From: Iningainema tapete BLCC-T55
GTDB lineage: Bacteria > Cyanobacteriota > Cyanobacteriia > Cyanobacteriales > Nostocaceae
DNA: 64,000 bases
Direction: 5' to 3'
NCBI RefSeq assembly: GCF_014698965.1
Contig: NZ_JACXAE010000040.1
Location: 1-64,000 of the forward strand
Shown here: one piece after another, positions 1-10,228 of the stretch
How the letters are laid out: every line of letters begins with the position of its first letter
How positions within the stretch are numbered: position 1 is the first letter of the stretch
Notes under the pieces: model-generated
What the model was told of the DNA's origin: nothing
Database searches by the model: none
The model's input: only the letters and a program-made list of their open reading frames with translations
Made by a program: the position numbers and the translations under genes

Positions 1-184
1 AAGGTCTAACCCTTAACCGCTATACCACTCCTCACTCAGTCCACAATTCTGTTTTATACCGTTTAATAGCGATTTATCCTATTTTACGAGTCTCCCAATA
101 TAGGAAAGGCTAGAGATGTATCAATGGGAAATAATACTACTACCAAAGATGCAAACAAAGAGGGGGCATAAGCTGAGTTGAGGT

Positions 185-1438
185 ATGACTACTGCCCCCG
201 ATGACTTGAAGGCTATCTTAGACCGTATTGCAATCGGTATCCACACCGAAACCGATCTCGCCACTCTAAGGACGCTAATCGTCAGTGGCGATCGCAATGT
301 GGTGCAGTTAGGGAAGTACAACCTCAATATTACCGAGGGACGGGATATTCAGGTTGGCGATCGCATTTATCAAGGACCGGATGCTGAAGCAATCAAGGCT
401 ATCTTTTGTCAGGTACTAGACGAGTACAACAGCAGAAAAAATATAGAAGTAGAGGATAAAAAGTCTTGCTATCTTTACCAAACCGTATACAGCACATTAC
501 TTCCAGTCTCGGAAATGCCTCGCTACATCTACGGAGTCAAATGTCAATACAATGATTTACAAACACAAGAAGCAGCTCAAGAAATTATTTATCCTACAAT
601 TAGCCAAGGTGAAATGTATCCTTTCCTCTTACGAGGAGGAATGCTTTTCTGCTTTCAGAATCTTAAAAACCCAAAAAGTCCTTTTCGACAGCTTGTAGAC
701 AATCAGAAAGTTAAGCGTTATGAAGTAAGCGAGTGGTGCGAAGAGCCAGAATTACGGCAGTGGTTTATAACTTTGCTCAACCGCTCTCTAAATAAACTTA
801 CTGGTCGCAAGGGTCTCTATTTAGATAAAATACACCACCGCTACTACTTTCAGTCTAAGGAATTGGGGCAAACTTTAGAGGTTAGCTATTGTCCTCTCAA
901 TAAATCAACTACAAGTAGAAAAGTAGTATGGCAACCCATCATTAAGAAAACAGGTCAACCCAGACCCTATTGGTTTCACCTAGCAGTTGCTTTGAAATTT
1001 CATGAAGTGGGATCTCAACAATGGTGTTTAAGCATTCGTCCCGAGATGCGTGTGACAAAAGATGGTGTAAATCTCATTGACTCCGATAAAATTGGCAGGC
1101 AAGTTACACGCAAAAAATCCAGAATATTTAACTATGACCTCCTAGAGGATGTTAACTTTTGGAGGTATTTTCTCAGTGACGGACAACCACGTATCATTTT
1201 TCCATTTGAAAAAGGACAAAGGATTATAGTTTCAAGCACAATGATGCAAGGAGAAATTGAATGGCCTGGTATTCCTGAAGAGTATGCCAAGCCCTTCAAG
1301 AACGTAGAGTATCCAGAAGACCTCTTCAGTTTGGCTGCTTTAGCAAACCTTAAAAATGATGATTTATCAGAGGTCGATAATTGGGAAGATTGGGATAGCG
1401 ATGAGGACGAGGAGCAGGAGGAGGAAGATGAGTTTTGA
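185..1438 (+). CDS. Short-pAgo partner protein: N-terminal effector-associated (EAD-like) adaptor segment plus APAZ-like region
   Basis: N-term GDRNVVQLGKYNLNITEGRDIQVGDRIYQGPDAEAIKAIF resembles effector-associated adaptor segments of cyanobacterial STAND/TIR/caspase-like proteins; C-terminal ~350 aa (WCLSIRPEMRVTKDG, VNFWRYFLSDGQPRIIFPF, EIEWPGIPEE) looks APAZ-like; overlaps the start of the downstream PIWI gene. Confidence 0.7.
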   Translation: MTTAPDDLKAILDRIAIGIHTETDLATLRTLIVSGDRNVVQLGKYNLNITEGRDIQVGDRIYQGPDAEAIKAIFCQVLDEYNSRKNIEVEDKKSCYLYQTVYSTLLPVSEMPRYIYGVKCQYNDLQTQEAAQEIIYPTISQGEMYPFLLRGGMLFCFQNLKNPKSPFRQLVDNQKVKRYEVSEWCEEPELRQWFITLLNRSLNKLTGRKGLYLDKIHHRYYFQSKELGQTLEVSYCPLNKSTTSRKVVWQPIIKKTGQPRPYWFHLAVALKFHEVGSQQWCLSIRPEMRVTKDGVNLIDSDKIGRQVTRKKSRIFNYDLLEDVNFWRYFLSDGQPRIIFPFEKGQRIIVSSTMMQGEIEWPGIPEEYAKPFKNVEYPEDLFSLAALANLKNDDLSEVDNWEDWDSDEDEEQEEEDEF

Positions 1439-2855
1439 CCGAAATATTGATATTCCCAAAATTAGTTGTCAGTATCTAGAAGAGCCTTTGATCTGCTTTG
1501 CTAATGGTCAACAACATATCGACCCAAAGTTTGGGATCTCACAATTTGGTCCTAAATCGTATAGCCCGATTAAGCGCCACCCCTCTCAAGTGCGTGTTGG
1601 ATTCATCGGGTCTGCGGAAACAATTGAAGTTGCAAAGCAATGGATGGAAAAGAGCGCCCAAGGAGTTTTAGGCGACCAAAAGCACCCTGATTTTCCTGGG
1701 TTTAAAAAAGAGCAGGGCTTTTTTTCTGAATTAGTGTTTGATAATGATTGGATTAGTCAGCTAAATCGCTTAGAAATTGAAAATGTATTGAAAATTAAAC
1801 AGTCACGTAACCGTTTTGAAGCTGTTGTTCAACTTTTGGAAAGTAAGTTAAATCTGTTATCAAGAAAAGACCAACCGCCTGAATATATCGTTGTTGTTCT
1901 CCCTGACCAACTTATTAAAAAATGTCGGGTAGCTAACTATCAAGATTCAGATTTAGGAGAAATTCACAGGGATTTGCGCCGAGCGTTTAAATCTGTCGCA
2001 ATGAAATATCGCATACCTACTCAGCTTTTGGATCTGGAAACAGTGGATGGACGTGATAAGGATCATCTCTCAAAAAAAGCTTGGAATTTTTTCACAGGTC
2101 TGTATTTTAAAGCTGGTGGTTTACCTTGGGGACCTATAGGGTTAGTGCCTGGAACTTGTTATGTTGGTGTGAGTTTCTACCGTCCATTAGGCTCTGCTAA
2201 TTCTACTATGCAGACAAGCCTTGTGCAAGCTTTTGATGAACATGGTAATAATCTTATATTGAGAGGGCATGATTTTACCTGGGACTCAAATAAAGAGGGT
2301 ACTAATTCGCCCCATCTTACTGAAGAGCAAGCGGCAAAGCTTGTGGAACTCGTTTTGAATCGATATTTAGAAGAAATGGGACAGATGCCGAGACGTGTAG
2401 TTATCCACAAGACATCACGTTATTGGTCGGCGGAAAAAAGTGGATTTGAACAAGCATTACGAGCAAAATTTGTGCATCAATATGACTTGGTTGCATTGAC
2501 TTCTCAAAATACAGTGAGGTTGCTTATAGCCAATCAATATCCTCCCTTACGAGGAACTCGTTTCACCGTAGGAGAAATTGATTATCTGTACACAACTGGT
2601 TTCATTGCTGGTTTAAACCAATTTCATGGAATGCATGTTCCTTCGCCACTTCAAATTGCCGACCATGTAGGTTATGATACACCACGGGAAACATTGCTCA
2701 AAGAAATTCTCATTCTTACCAAAATGAATTGGAATTCATCACGCTTAGGCGGGTTGTTGCCAATAACAATCAGATTTTCAAGACTGGTCGGAGATATTAT
2801 GCGAGAGATTCCGGTTGATAGAGAGCCGCTGACTAATTTCAAGTTTTATACGTAA
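1428..2855 (+). CDS. Short prokaryotic Argonaute (MID-PIWI), predicted catalytically inactive
   Basis: The 1356 ORF most likely starts at ATG 1428 (preceded by GGAGGAAG), overlapping the upstream stop. PIWI-like KAGGLPWGP, YVGVSFYR, VVIHKTSRYWSAEKSGFEQAL, C-term LPITIRFSRLVGDIMREIP. DEDX catalytic Asp positions look substituted. Confidence 0.88.
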   Translation: MSFDRNIDIPKISCQYLEEPLICFANGQQHIDPKFGISQFGPKSYSPIKRHPSQVRVGFIGSAETIEVAKQWMEKSAQGVLGDQKHPDFPGFKKEQGFFSELVFDNDWISQLNRLEIENVLKIKQSRNRFEAVVQLLESKLNLLSRKDQPPEYIVVVLPDQLIKKCRVANYQDSDLGEIHRDLRRAFKSVAMKYRIPTQLLDLETVDGRDKDHLSKKAWNFFTGLYFKAGGLPWGPIGLVPGTCYVGVSFYRPLGSANSTMQTSLVQAFDEHGNNLILRGHDFTWDSNKEGTNSPHLTEEQAAKLVELVLNRYLEEMGQMPRRVVIHKTSRYWSAEKSGFEQALRAKFVHQYDLVALTSQNTVRLLIANQYPPLRGTRFTVGEIDYLYTTGFIAGLNQFHGMHVPSPLQIADHVGYDTPRETLLKEILILTKMNWNSSRLGGLLPITIRFSRLVGDIMREIPVDREPLTNFKFYT

Positions 2856-3333
2856 GAGAGCCTTATTGCCAATAGAAGAGTGCTTTTAAACAACTTGGCG
2901 TGATAAATAGCGATCGCACACTCCGAGCCTCGCCATTCTTTTCCCTTAGCTTAAAGCTAGAGAAGTTACCACTTTGTGCCAAATGCTACTCTAAAGTTAA
3001 GAGTTAATTTTTGGATATGGAACTTCACCATTAGTGATCAACTTGGGCATCTGCTCTTCAGTATAAGATTATTTATTTTAAAACTCTTAATTATCCTGAA
3101 TAAAGCGATTATTGATAAAAAAGATACTAGTTTTACTAAGAAAAATGAGGATGTGAAGCCGATAGAGGTACTTAAAAATGCGATGCTAAGTACTAATGTC
3201 ATAACTCTTTTAATGAAAGGCATTATGAGCGGGGCCATAACAATTAGGGGCAAGGGGCAAATTAAAGCTTCGCTAATTTTGCCCCGTCATACAGCAATCT
3301 GAGATAGAAATATCTTATGAGGGCTAATGCTAA

Positions 3334-3374
3334 TGTGTAACCAGACCCATAATTTGTCTTGGTCTGGTTACACA
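3334..3374. terminator. Large hairpin between convergent genes, possible terminator
   Basis: 14-bp perfect inverted repeat TGTGTAACCAGACC / GGTCTGGTTACACA with 13-nt loop; no strong T-run. Confidence 0.4.
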
Positions 3375-3443
3375 AAATCAAACTTAGTGAATTATGATTT
3401 AGTTATGGATTCAAATCTAGCGGATGTTGAAATTCTCACATAA

Positions 3444-6400
3444 TCAAATTCTTCTCATGTTGTAAATCGTTTCTTTAGTGACAATCATATACCAATTATG
3501 ACTTTTGTGTTGCAGGCAAGCGTAAGCTTTTAACTGGTTTTTAAATGACTTGCTTTGTAAGACTTCTTTTAAAAACCATTCAGACATATTAACTGCTAAA
3601 TCATTTAAATTATTTAATGGTATTAAATCACGTTTCGTACACAAGAAAATTTTACTAAAACTCCCAAAGTAACGCTGAAATTTACTCGTTAATGTTACCA
3701 TTTGTGTTTCTAATGACTTTTGCACTTTTTGGCTAGGACAAATAATCAGCAGGTCATAATTACCATCAAGGGACTTGAAAAACTCCACTTTGCATATTTT
3801 GATAAAGGAACGAGTCGGGTAGCGAAGTGTACGAATGAAATCGGTTATTATGGTATCTAAGTTTTGACCAGTTTGTTCTAAGCTAAGAATAGTCGGCGGT
3901 TCTGAGGACTCAGTCTGATTACTTATAGTGCCATCGGGCATAATTGTAGCAATCAAGTTGGCTTCCTGAAGGTTAGCTCCATCCAAGTTTGCACCAGTCA
4001 AGTTGGCTTCCCGAAGGTTAGCTCCTCTCAAGTCAGCATCTTGGAAACTAGCTCTCATTAAATTGGCTTTCGACAGGTTAGCTTTTTGTAAGTTTGCACC
4101 AGTCAAGTTGGCTTCCCGAAGGTTGGCTTTACTAAGATCAGATTCCCTCAATTCTGCTTTTTCTAAACTGGCTTGATACAAGCTAGCCAACTTCAAATTT
4201 GCTCTACTGAGATTGGCTCCATTTAAGTTTGCCTTCCACAGTGTGGCTTTACTTAGATTCGTCTCACTCAGATTGGTTCCACTTAGGTTAACACCATGAA
4301 AAATTCGTTCTCCAGCGGCGTACCGTGTCAAAAGCTCTTTAGCTATCATCCTATTTTGAATTTCATCCAGCCTAGCTTCTTTACTTTTTTCTCCAGCCTT
4401 TGAACTTACGACTAAATCAATAGCGTCTACATCCTCATTTTGATTGTCATTAGTAACAAAACTAATTGTTTCACCTGTGCCTGTGTTAGCTTCTTGAACG
4501 TTAACTCGGTTGAATGTAACGCTGTTTGAGTTGTCTTCATCTAATTTGTTAGCGCTTGGTTTAGCTACTCTCTGAACTTGGTTAAACTCTAGCTCTACTG
4601 GTGTATTATGTCCAAAAATAGATAGTATAGCCTTAAGCTTACTATGCTCAATACTAACTTCCATCACCTCTCCTTCAAAATCTTTAAACGGACCTGAAAT
4701 TACTACAATTTTGTTTTCTACGGCTATTTTCAAAATCCATTCAGTCTGTGCAGATCTTAGTGGTTTTGTACGAACCCCTTCTATTTGCCGTCCATAGTGA
4801 TTCTTCCTTTCTACTGAGACATGATCTACACAGATCATTTCTGGTGGAACATACCTGACTGATTCTAGTACCGTCTGAATTTTCTGCATCAGCATTTCTA
4901 GATATGGTTTTATCAAATCCGCGTCAGTACCAGTATCAAGGTGAATCACCCAAGACGTATGCCGCCCAGAACCCAACACTTTAAAAGACTGCACAATATC
5001 ACAGCCGTAAAAGAGCTTAATACTTTCACAAACAAAATCTTTCCACTGCTCTAAACTCCCAATTTGTTTTGGTATTGATAAATCAGAAAATGACTTATCT
5101 TTTTTCATTTCAGGGACTATCTCTTTTGGTTTCTGTTCTTCGTTGTTGATTTCTACACGCTGATAATTAGCTGGCTGGTTAGAATTTTCGGAAGGTAAAA
5201 AGTACCCATTATAACTAATATTATACTGCTCTTTAACTAACAACTTATCAACACAAGCATTATAATGTTGCTTAAACAGTTCATAGCTATAGTAAATAGT
5301 TTTCCAATAACGGTCTTTTCGAGTAAACTCAACTTGTAATGCCTGCTCCAAGGCACGAGGACCAAGGTCATCATTAACAAACTTTTGAGCCAGTTCATCT
5401 AAATCGTGATTCTTTCGCTCCTCAAAGAAAAAGAAAGGTGGTTTTTCACCTTCATTTTGAGAAACATGGCGGGCAATATGAAATAAATTTCTTAAAAGAT
5501 TTTCATTTGTCCATTCGCCTATTACCTCTGCCGTGATATCTTGATCATAAAAAGTTTCAATACACAATTCCCTAATTATTTGATATTTGTCATCAAACTG
5601 GATGTCGATTTCAACAAAATCTTGACTATGATTAGAAGCAATTTTTTCAATAAATCTTTCATAAGCTTCTTTTTCACCTTCAAATACCATCACTAACTCT
5701 GCCATTATCCTGTCATCTTCACTTCCTTCAATAACAGTCTCAAACTCAACTTTATACCAACCAAGAGGAAGTAAAGTCAAAAACGGACCAGTAATTGTAT
5801 CGATACTTCTATCCATTTGCTGGGCTAATCGCCGGACTAAATCTGCCAATATTATGCAGGGTGATGTTGGGTTGTTTTCAGAAGCATCATCATAAGCAAG
5901 ACCAGGCAAAATTTGAGCATATCCTGCCCATTTAATTTCATATTGCCAAATATCAATAAAGGCGACTATATAAGCTTTTTCCGTTCCTCCCATACGGGGT
6001 CCACGCAGTGCCCTTCCTACCATCTGAGTCAGCAGAATCTCACTTTTAGTTTCCCTTGTTATAAAGACAGTCTGAACATCAGGAACATCAGTTCCTTCAG
6101 TTAACATTTTGATGTTAATTAATACATCCAACTCATTACGACGAAAAGCATCTAAAACACGGGCATTTTCGTTTCTATTTCGTATTCTCTCTTTTTCAGA
6201 ACTTTTGACGCCAGAATAAACGACACCAGCACGTATACCTCGATTTTCTAAAAACTCACGCAGTTGCTCACACTGAAACCAGCGGTCAGCAAACATAATC
6301 GTTTTACCATACCGCTCTTTGTTAGTTGCATAAGTTTCTGCAATAAAAGCATTGCGATCTCGATTCTCTGCAAGTTGGCTAATTATATCTTCTGGTAAAT

Positions 6401-7178
6401 CTTGGTAACTTTTAATCCATTTTTTATACTCGTCTTCCTCAAATTCAGGAACCTCAAAGTTAGTTTGATGTTGTTCAATCTCTGGCTTAGAAAGGATACC
6501 GTCAGCCATGAGTCGCTGGGCAGTTACCTGGTAAATAATTCGCTGAGGAAAAAGCTTTTCAAGCCAACCAAACCTACATTTGTATGTGTAGGTTGGAGTT
6601 GCAGTTAGCCCTAATAAGTACATCTTAGGAAAACGCTGCTGCATGGCGAGGATTAACTGGCGATAAGTCGGAGATGGGGAGTGGTGCGCTTCGTCAAAAA
6701 CAACGAAAAGTTTATCGTTTGCTGATTTGAGAAATGCTTCTAGCTTAGGTTGTTTACGTTTGTAAGCGCGAGTAAGTGTTTGAAGTGTAGCAATCAGAAC
6801 GTCATCCCTGAGTTCAATTTCCTCAACGGAGCAGTGTCCGGGTGTACCAGAAACCACTCGCACATCAAGCCTAGTTTTGGGTAAAGATATGTGCTTGACT
6901 TCTGATTCAAAAGTGTGAAATGCTTGCTCTAGCAAATGGTGAGTATGAGCCAACCACAAAACTTTGTAGCCTCTGGAAAGCGGACTGGTGCAAAGAAAAC
7001 GTATAGTAGTGAAAGTCTTACCCCCTCCGGTTGGTAAAACAAGAATGCTACCAGAATGCACATCGCGTTGCTCGTTGAACCACTCATGCAACGTTTCCAA
7101 CGCTTCTAGCTGGTGGGCTGTGGGTATTTTGTCTGATATTTGCTTACGATAGAGTCGTATATTATAAAGCTTATACAT
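3444..7178 (-). CDS. DEAD/DEAH (SF2) helicase fused to a NusG-type KOW domain and pentapeptide repeats
   Basis: LPTGGGKTF, DEAHHSPSPTYR, TATPTYTYK, QMVGRALRGPR helicase motifs; KIVVISGPFKDFEGEVMEVSIEHSKLKAILSIFGHNTPVELEFNQVQRV matches the NusG KOW pattern; A(N/D)LxxANL pentapeptide array. Confidence 0.88.
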   Translation of the reverse strand: MYKLYNIRLYRKQISDKIPTAHQLEALETLHEWFNEQRDVHSGSILVLPTGGGKTFTTIRFLCTSPLSRGYKVLWLAHTHHLLEQAFHTFESEVKHISLPKTRLDVRVVSGTPGHCSVEEIELRDDVLIATLQTLTRAYKRKQPKLEAFLKSANDKLFVVFDEAHHSPSPTYRQLILAMQQRFPKMYLLGLTATPTYTYKCRFGWLEKLFPQRIIYQVTAQRLMADGILSKPEIEQHQTNFEVPEFEEDEYKKWIKSYQDLPEDIISQLAENRDRNAFIAETYATNKERYGKTIMFADRWFQCEQLREFLENRGIRAGVVYSGVKSSEKERIRNRNENARVLDAFRRNELDVLINIKMLTEGTDVPDVQTVFITRETKSEILLTQMVGRALRGPRMGGTEKAYIVAFIDIWQYEIKWAGYAQILPGLAYDDASENNPTSPCIILADLVRRLAQQMDRSIDTITGPFLTLLPLGWYKVEFETVIEGSEDDRIMAELVMVFEGEKEAYERFIEKIASNHSQDFVEIDIQFDDKYQIIRELCIETFYDQDITAEVIGEWTNENLLRNLFHIARHVSQNEGEKPPFFFFEERKNHDLDELAQKFVNDDLGPRALEQALQVEFTRKDRYWKTIYYSYELFKQHYNACVDKLLVKEQYNISYNGYFLPSENSNQPANYQRVEINNEEQKPKEIVPEMKKDKSFSDLSIPKQIGSLEQWKDFVCESIKLFYGCDIVQSFKVLGSGRHTSWVIHLDTGTDADLIKPYLEMLMQKIQTVLESVRYVPPEMICVDHVSVERKNHYGRQIEGVRTKPLRSAQTEWILKIAVENKIVVISGPFKDFEGEVMEVSIEHSKLKAILSIFGHNTPVELEFNQVQRVAKPSANKLDEDNSNSVTFNRVNVQEANTGTGETISFVTNDNQNEDVDAIDLVVSSKAGEKSKEARLDEIQNRMIAKELLTRYAAGERIFHGVNLSGTNLSETNLSKATLWKANLNGANLSRANLKLASLYQASLEKAELRESDLSKANLREANLTGANLQKANLSKANLMRASFQDADLRGANLREANLTGANLDGANLQEANLIATIMPDGTISNQTESSEPPTILSLEQTGQNLDTIITDFIRTLRYPTRSFIKICKVEFFKSLDGNYDLLIICPSQKVQKSLETQMVTLTSKFQRYFGSFSKIFLCTKRDLIPLNNLNDLAVNMSEWFLKEVLQSKSFKNQLKAYACLQHKSHNWYMIVTKETIYNMRRI

Positions 7179-7765
7179 GATAATACCGAGAAAAGTATAT
7201 AGCCGTATTTATAGATGTTTTAGCTAGCTGCGACGGAGCATTGTCCTTGCTCAGTTAGCCAAAGTCTTTACAGCATTTGAATAGTTTTTACACTTCTATC
7301 ACTTTTTATACTTTCATCTCGTAATCGACATCGTGATATCTACGACTTTGTAGCATCGCGTTTCAAAGTTTCGCTAATTTTCCCCGATAGAACGATTCAC
7401 TGCATCAGCGCTAAACAAGCGTACATTACGGCTTTGGCTTCATAAATTCATACTTTCTTGAATTCGCCAACAAAGCCATATCATTCGCGAACTGCTTTGA
7501 CTTTTCCATATCCCGTCAAAAGTCAGATTATCTGACTGACGACCTTACTTAGCAATGGTTTTACAATACGAGTGGGGATGCAAACGCTCAAATGTCTCAC
7601 CAGGGCAGTTGTCACTTTGGTAAGCATTTGAACAAAAACCGTCTTTGATCCCACCCGACTACGCTTTTTTGGCTTACATCATAAAATGAACCCCTTTCGA
7701 TCTGCACTCATTGGATGGAAAGGGGCTGTTTATGCTCATTGTGAGAGCGATCGCCATTACATGGA

Positions 7766-8722
7766 TTAGACTGGTTTAAATAATCGTGCAATAGCAAGTA
7801 TTGAAGACAGCATAAAATCTGCTCCTGCTCCCCGTTTGAGAGACACTTCCAACTCAAACAGCAATGTTACAGCTTGAGCGAGAGCCAATTCAGATGTCGC
7901 TGCCACTTCTTTCTTAAGAAAATAAACTCGCTTTGGATTGGCAATTTGACAAACTTTGGCTATTTCATTGTCAAGCTTAACTCCGTTCGCTATTGCTGCT
8001 TTCACCCAAAGCCACGTTCGGAACTGGGTGGAGAGCGTTACACAAATCACCAGTGGGAATTCAGCACGAGCAAGAAGTTCATTGAGCAGAGTTATCACCT
8101 TTGTGCAATCGTTTTCTCGAATGGCTTCGGCTAGCTGGAGACTATTTTGTGTCTGTGACGGAACCAGCGCCTGTACTTCCGCATTGGTAAGGCGACACCC
8201 TTCCCCATAAATAGCGAGTTTTTGCAATTCTGATTCTGCACGGGCTGAATCATTACCAATAGCTTGAGCCAAATAGTCAACTATATTGTTGTCAAGCAGC
8301 AGCTTCTGTTCCTTAGCTTGTGTCGAGATTGATTGGACAATTAGATCAGTCCGCCACGGTGGGATCAGCATGAATTCCAAGAGCTTGCCCTGTGAAATCA
8401 AGAATTTAGAAACCTTCAGCCGCTTGTCTATCGATGGTGCAACAAACACCAAGTGGGAGTTGACGGGTATTTGTGGGAGAAGGCTTAAAGTTTTCAGCAT
8501 CTTGTCGTCAAATTGCTTGAAGTTGCAATCCTCCACGACAATTAGCTTCGCTTTTGAGGTGCCGAATGCGATCGTTAAAGCACAGTCAATAGCATTGTTG
8601 AGGGACGATTGAGAAAATCGGTGATAGTTAAAGCTTGTCCAAGCCGGATCGAGAGCGCTTTTGAAAGACATAAGTTTTTTCTGAATGGCGTATAGATCGT
8701 CGCCAATTAGCAATGTGATCAT
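7766..8722 (-). CDS. holA: DNA polymerase III delta subunit-like protein
   Basis: N-term MITLLIGDDLYAIQKKL and AIGNDSARAESELQKLAIY pattern of HolA; start overlaps the dnaX stop (TAATG). Confidence 0.8.
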   Translation of the reverse strand: MITLLIGDDLYAIQKKLMSFKSALDPAWTSFNYHRFSQSSLNNAIDCALTIAFGTSKAKLIVVEDCNFKQFDDKMLKTLSLLPQIPVNSHLVFVAPSIDKRLKVSKFLISQGKLLEFMLIPPWRTDLIVQSISTQAKEQKLLLDNNIVDYLAQAIGNDSARAESELQKLAIYGEGCRLTNAEVQALVPSQTQNSLQLAEAIRENDCTKVITLLNELLARAEFPLVICVTLSTQFRTWLWVKAAIANGVKLDNEIAKVCQIANPKRVYFLKKEVAATSELALAQAVTLLFELEVSLKRGAGADFMLSSILAIARLFKPV

Positions 8723-10116
8723 TAGTTGCGCTCCTTAATGGATACAATCACTCTTGCTCCAGTGGCTTTTTGAAACATTCTCTCCACCTTCTCGGCATTG
8801 GAATTAAATTTGTTGAAGTATTTTGCTTCGACTGTTATGACAGCTTTCCCACTAGCAAATTCAACAAGTTCAGCGTGCGTTAGCAAGGAATGACTGTTAG
8901 GTGTTGCCAACTCCAATACTTTGTTCCAAATGGCACTAAGGTTACTCTTTTGAGCTTTCGGTTGAGATTTTCCCTTGGAATTCAATGGAGTCTTTGAGCC
9001 GTTGCCGTTGTTTGAGTTGTTACTATGCTCAGATCGCGTTGTTACCAATCCCAGCAAACAGACTTCCAGCCAAAGGTGAGGTTGGGCTGCATTGCGGAGT
9101 TGGTTTTCTGATTTTTGCAACTGAGTCAGCCCTGTACTAACTGCCTCGTAATCCCAATCCATCGCCAGCTGTTTCAGTTGGGAGTAGCTGATTGCCCCAG
9201 TAATCAGGTTATGGCTTTTTGGGGAAGCCATAACTACAAGCAAGTCGCGGTAAATGGTGAGCAAATTACTCAAAATCAGTTTGGGTGTTTTGCCGTTGTC
9301 CAAGAGTGAGCGGGACATTTGCAACAGCCCAAATATATTGCCAATGTTTATCGCCCGCAGGATTGTTACCAGGTCGGATTCTGCTACATTTCCTAAAAGT
9401 TCGAGAACATGGCTTTTGGTAATTTCAACTCCCAAGAGACTCAGCTGATCCAATAGCTGTAAAGCATCTCTCAATCCACCGTCTGCCGTGCGTGCGATCG
9501 CCACTAGAGCTTCATCAGTGATGGCAATACATTCTTTTTGGGCTACGAACCGAAGTTGCTCCACGATAGCGGTAATCGACAAAGCACGGAAGTTGAACAC
9601 TTGGCATCGGCTTGTAATCGTCGGCAGGACTTTGTGAGATTCCGTCGTGCAGAGAATGAATACTACGTGGGCGGGTGGTTCCTCAATGCACTTCAAAAGA
9701 GCATTGAATGCCTGTGGAGTAAGACAATGACATTCATCAAGGGTAAAAATTCGATAGCGCCCTACCGCTGGGGCAAAGCTACTGCGCTCAATCAAACTGC
9801 GGGCATCATCAACTCCGTTATTGCTTGCCGCGTCAATTTCAGCAACATCTAAGCTGGTGCTTTTATCGATGGAACGGCAGGACTGACACTCCCCACAGGG
9901 ATTGGCGGTAGGTTTAGGGCTTCGAGTACAGTTCAGTGACTTCGCAAACATCCTGGCTGTTGAGGTTTTACCCGTTCCTCTCGGACCAGTGAATAGGTAA
10001 GCCGGGGCAATTTTCCCTGACTCAACTGCGTTGATGAGAGTTTTCTGAACGTACTCCTGACCTGCCAACTCGTCTAAGGTACGTGGACGGTACTTGAGGT
10101 GTAAAGCTGTGTGCAT
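8722..10116 (-). CDS. dnaX: DNA polymerase III gamma/tau subunit
   Basis: LKYRPRTLDELAGQEYVQKTL, GPRGTGKTSTARMFAKSLNC, zinc-binding Cys cluster, DECHCLTPQAFNALLKCIEEPP. Confidence 0.95.
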   Translation of the reverse strand: MHTALHLKYRPRTLDELAGQEYVQKTLINAVESGKIAPAYLFTGPRGTGKTSTARMFAKSLNCTRSPKPTANPCGECQSCRSIDKSTSLDVAEIDAASNNGVDDARSLIERSSFAPAVGRYRIFTLDECHCLTPQAFNALLKCIEEPPAHVVFILCTTESHKVLPTITSRCQVFNFRALSITAIVEQLRFVAQKECIAITDEALVAIARTADGGLRDALQLLDQLSLLGVEITKSHVLELLGNVAESDLVTILRAINIGNIFGLLQMSRSLLDNGKTPKLILSNLLTIYRDLLVVMASPKSHNLITGAISYSQLKQLAMDWDYEAVSTGLTQLQKSENQLRNAAQPHLWLEVCLLGLVTTRSEHSNNSNNGNGSKTPLNSKGKSQPKAQKSNLSAIWNKVLELATPNSHSLLTHAELVEFASGKAVITVEAKYFNKFNSNAEKVERMFQKATGARVIVSIKERN

Positions 10117-10228
10117 TTTTGTGATGGTTGAAATTTTCAGGTTCTCCCCCCAGATAGGGGGGCAAGTAAATATGCGCTCTTAAGTTGTTAGAACTCATTG
10201 GCGCTAAGGCTTTTGGAAGTAAGGGAAT

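Noticed and set aside
1-40. Reverse complement (GTGAGGAGTGGTATAGCGGTTAAGGGTTAGACCTT) looks like the 5' half of a tRNA
   Set aside because: Truncated by the window edge; the D-stem does not pair well and no anticodon or T-arm can be checked.
1428-2855. Possibility that the pAgo is an active nuclease
   Set aside because: Residues at expected catalytic Asp positions look substituted (YVGVSFY, VIHKTSR), as in other short pAgos; would need alignment to be certain.
2976-3302. Overlapping opposite-strand ORFs 2976-3302 (+) and 3038-3253 (-)
   Set aside because: AT-rich antisense readings without recognisable motifs or good start context; treated as noncoding.
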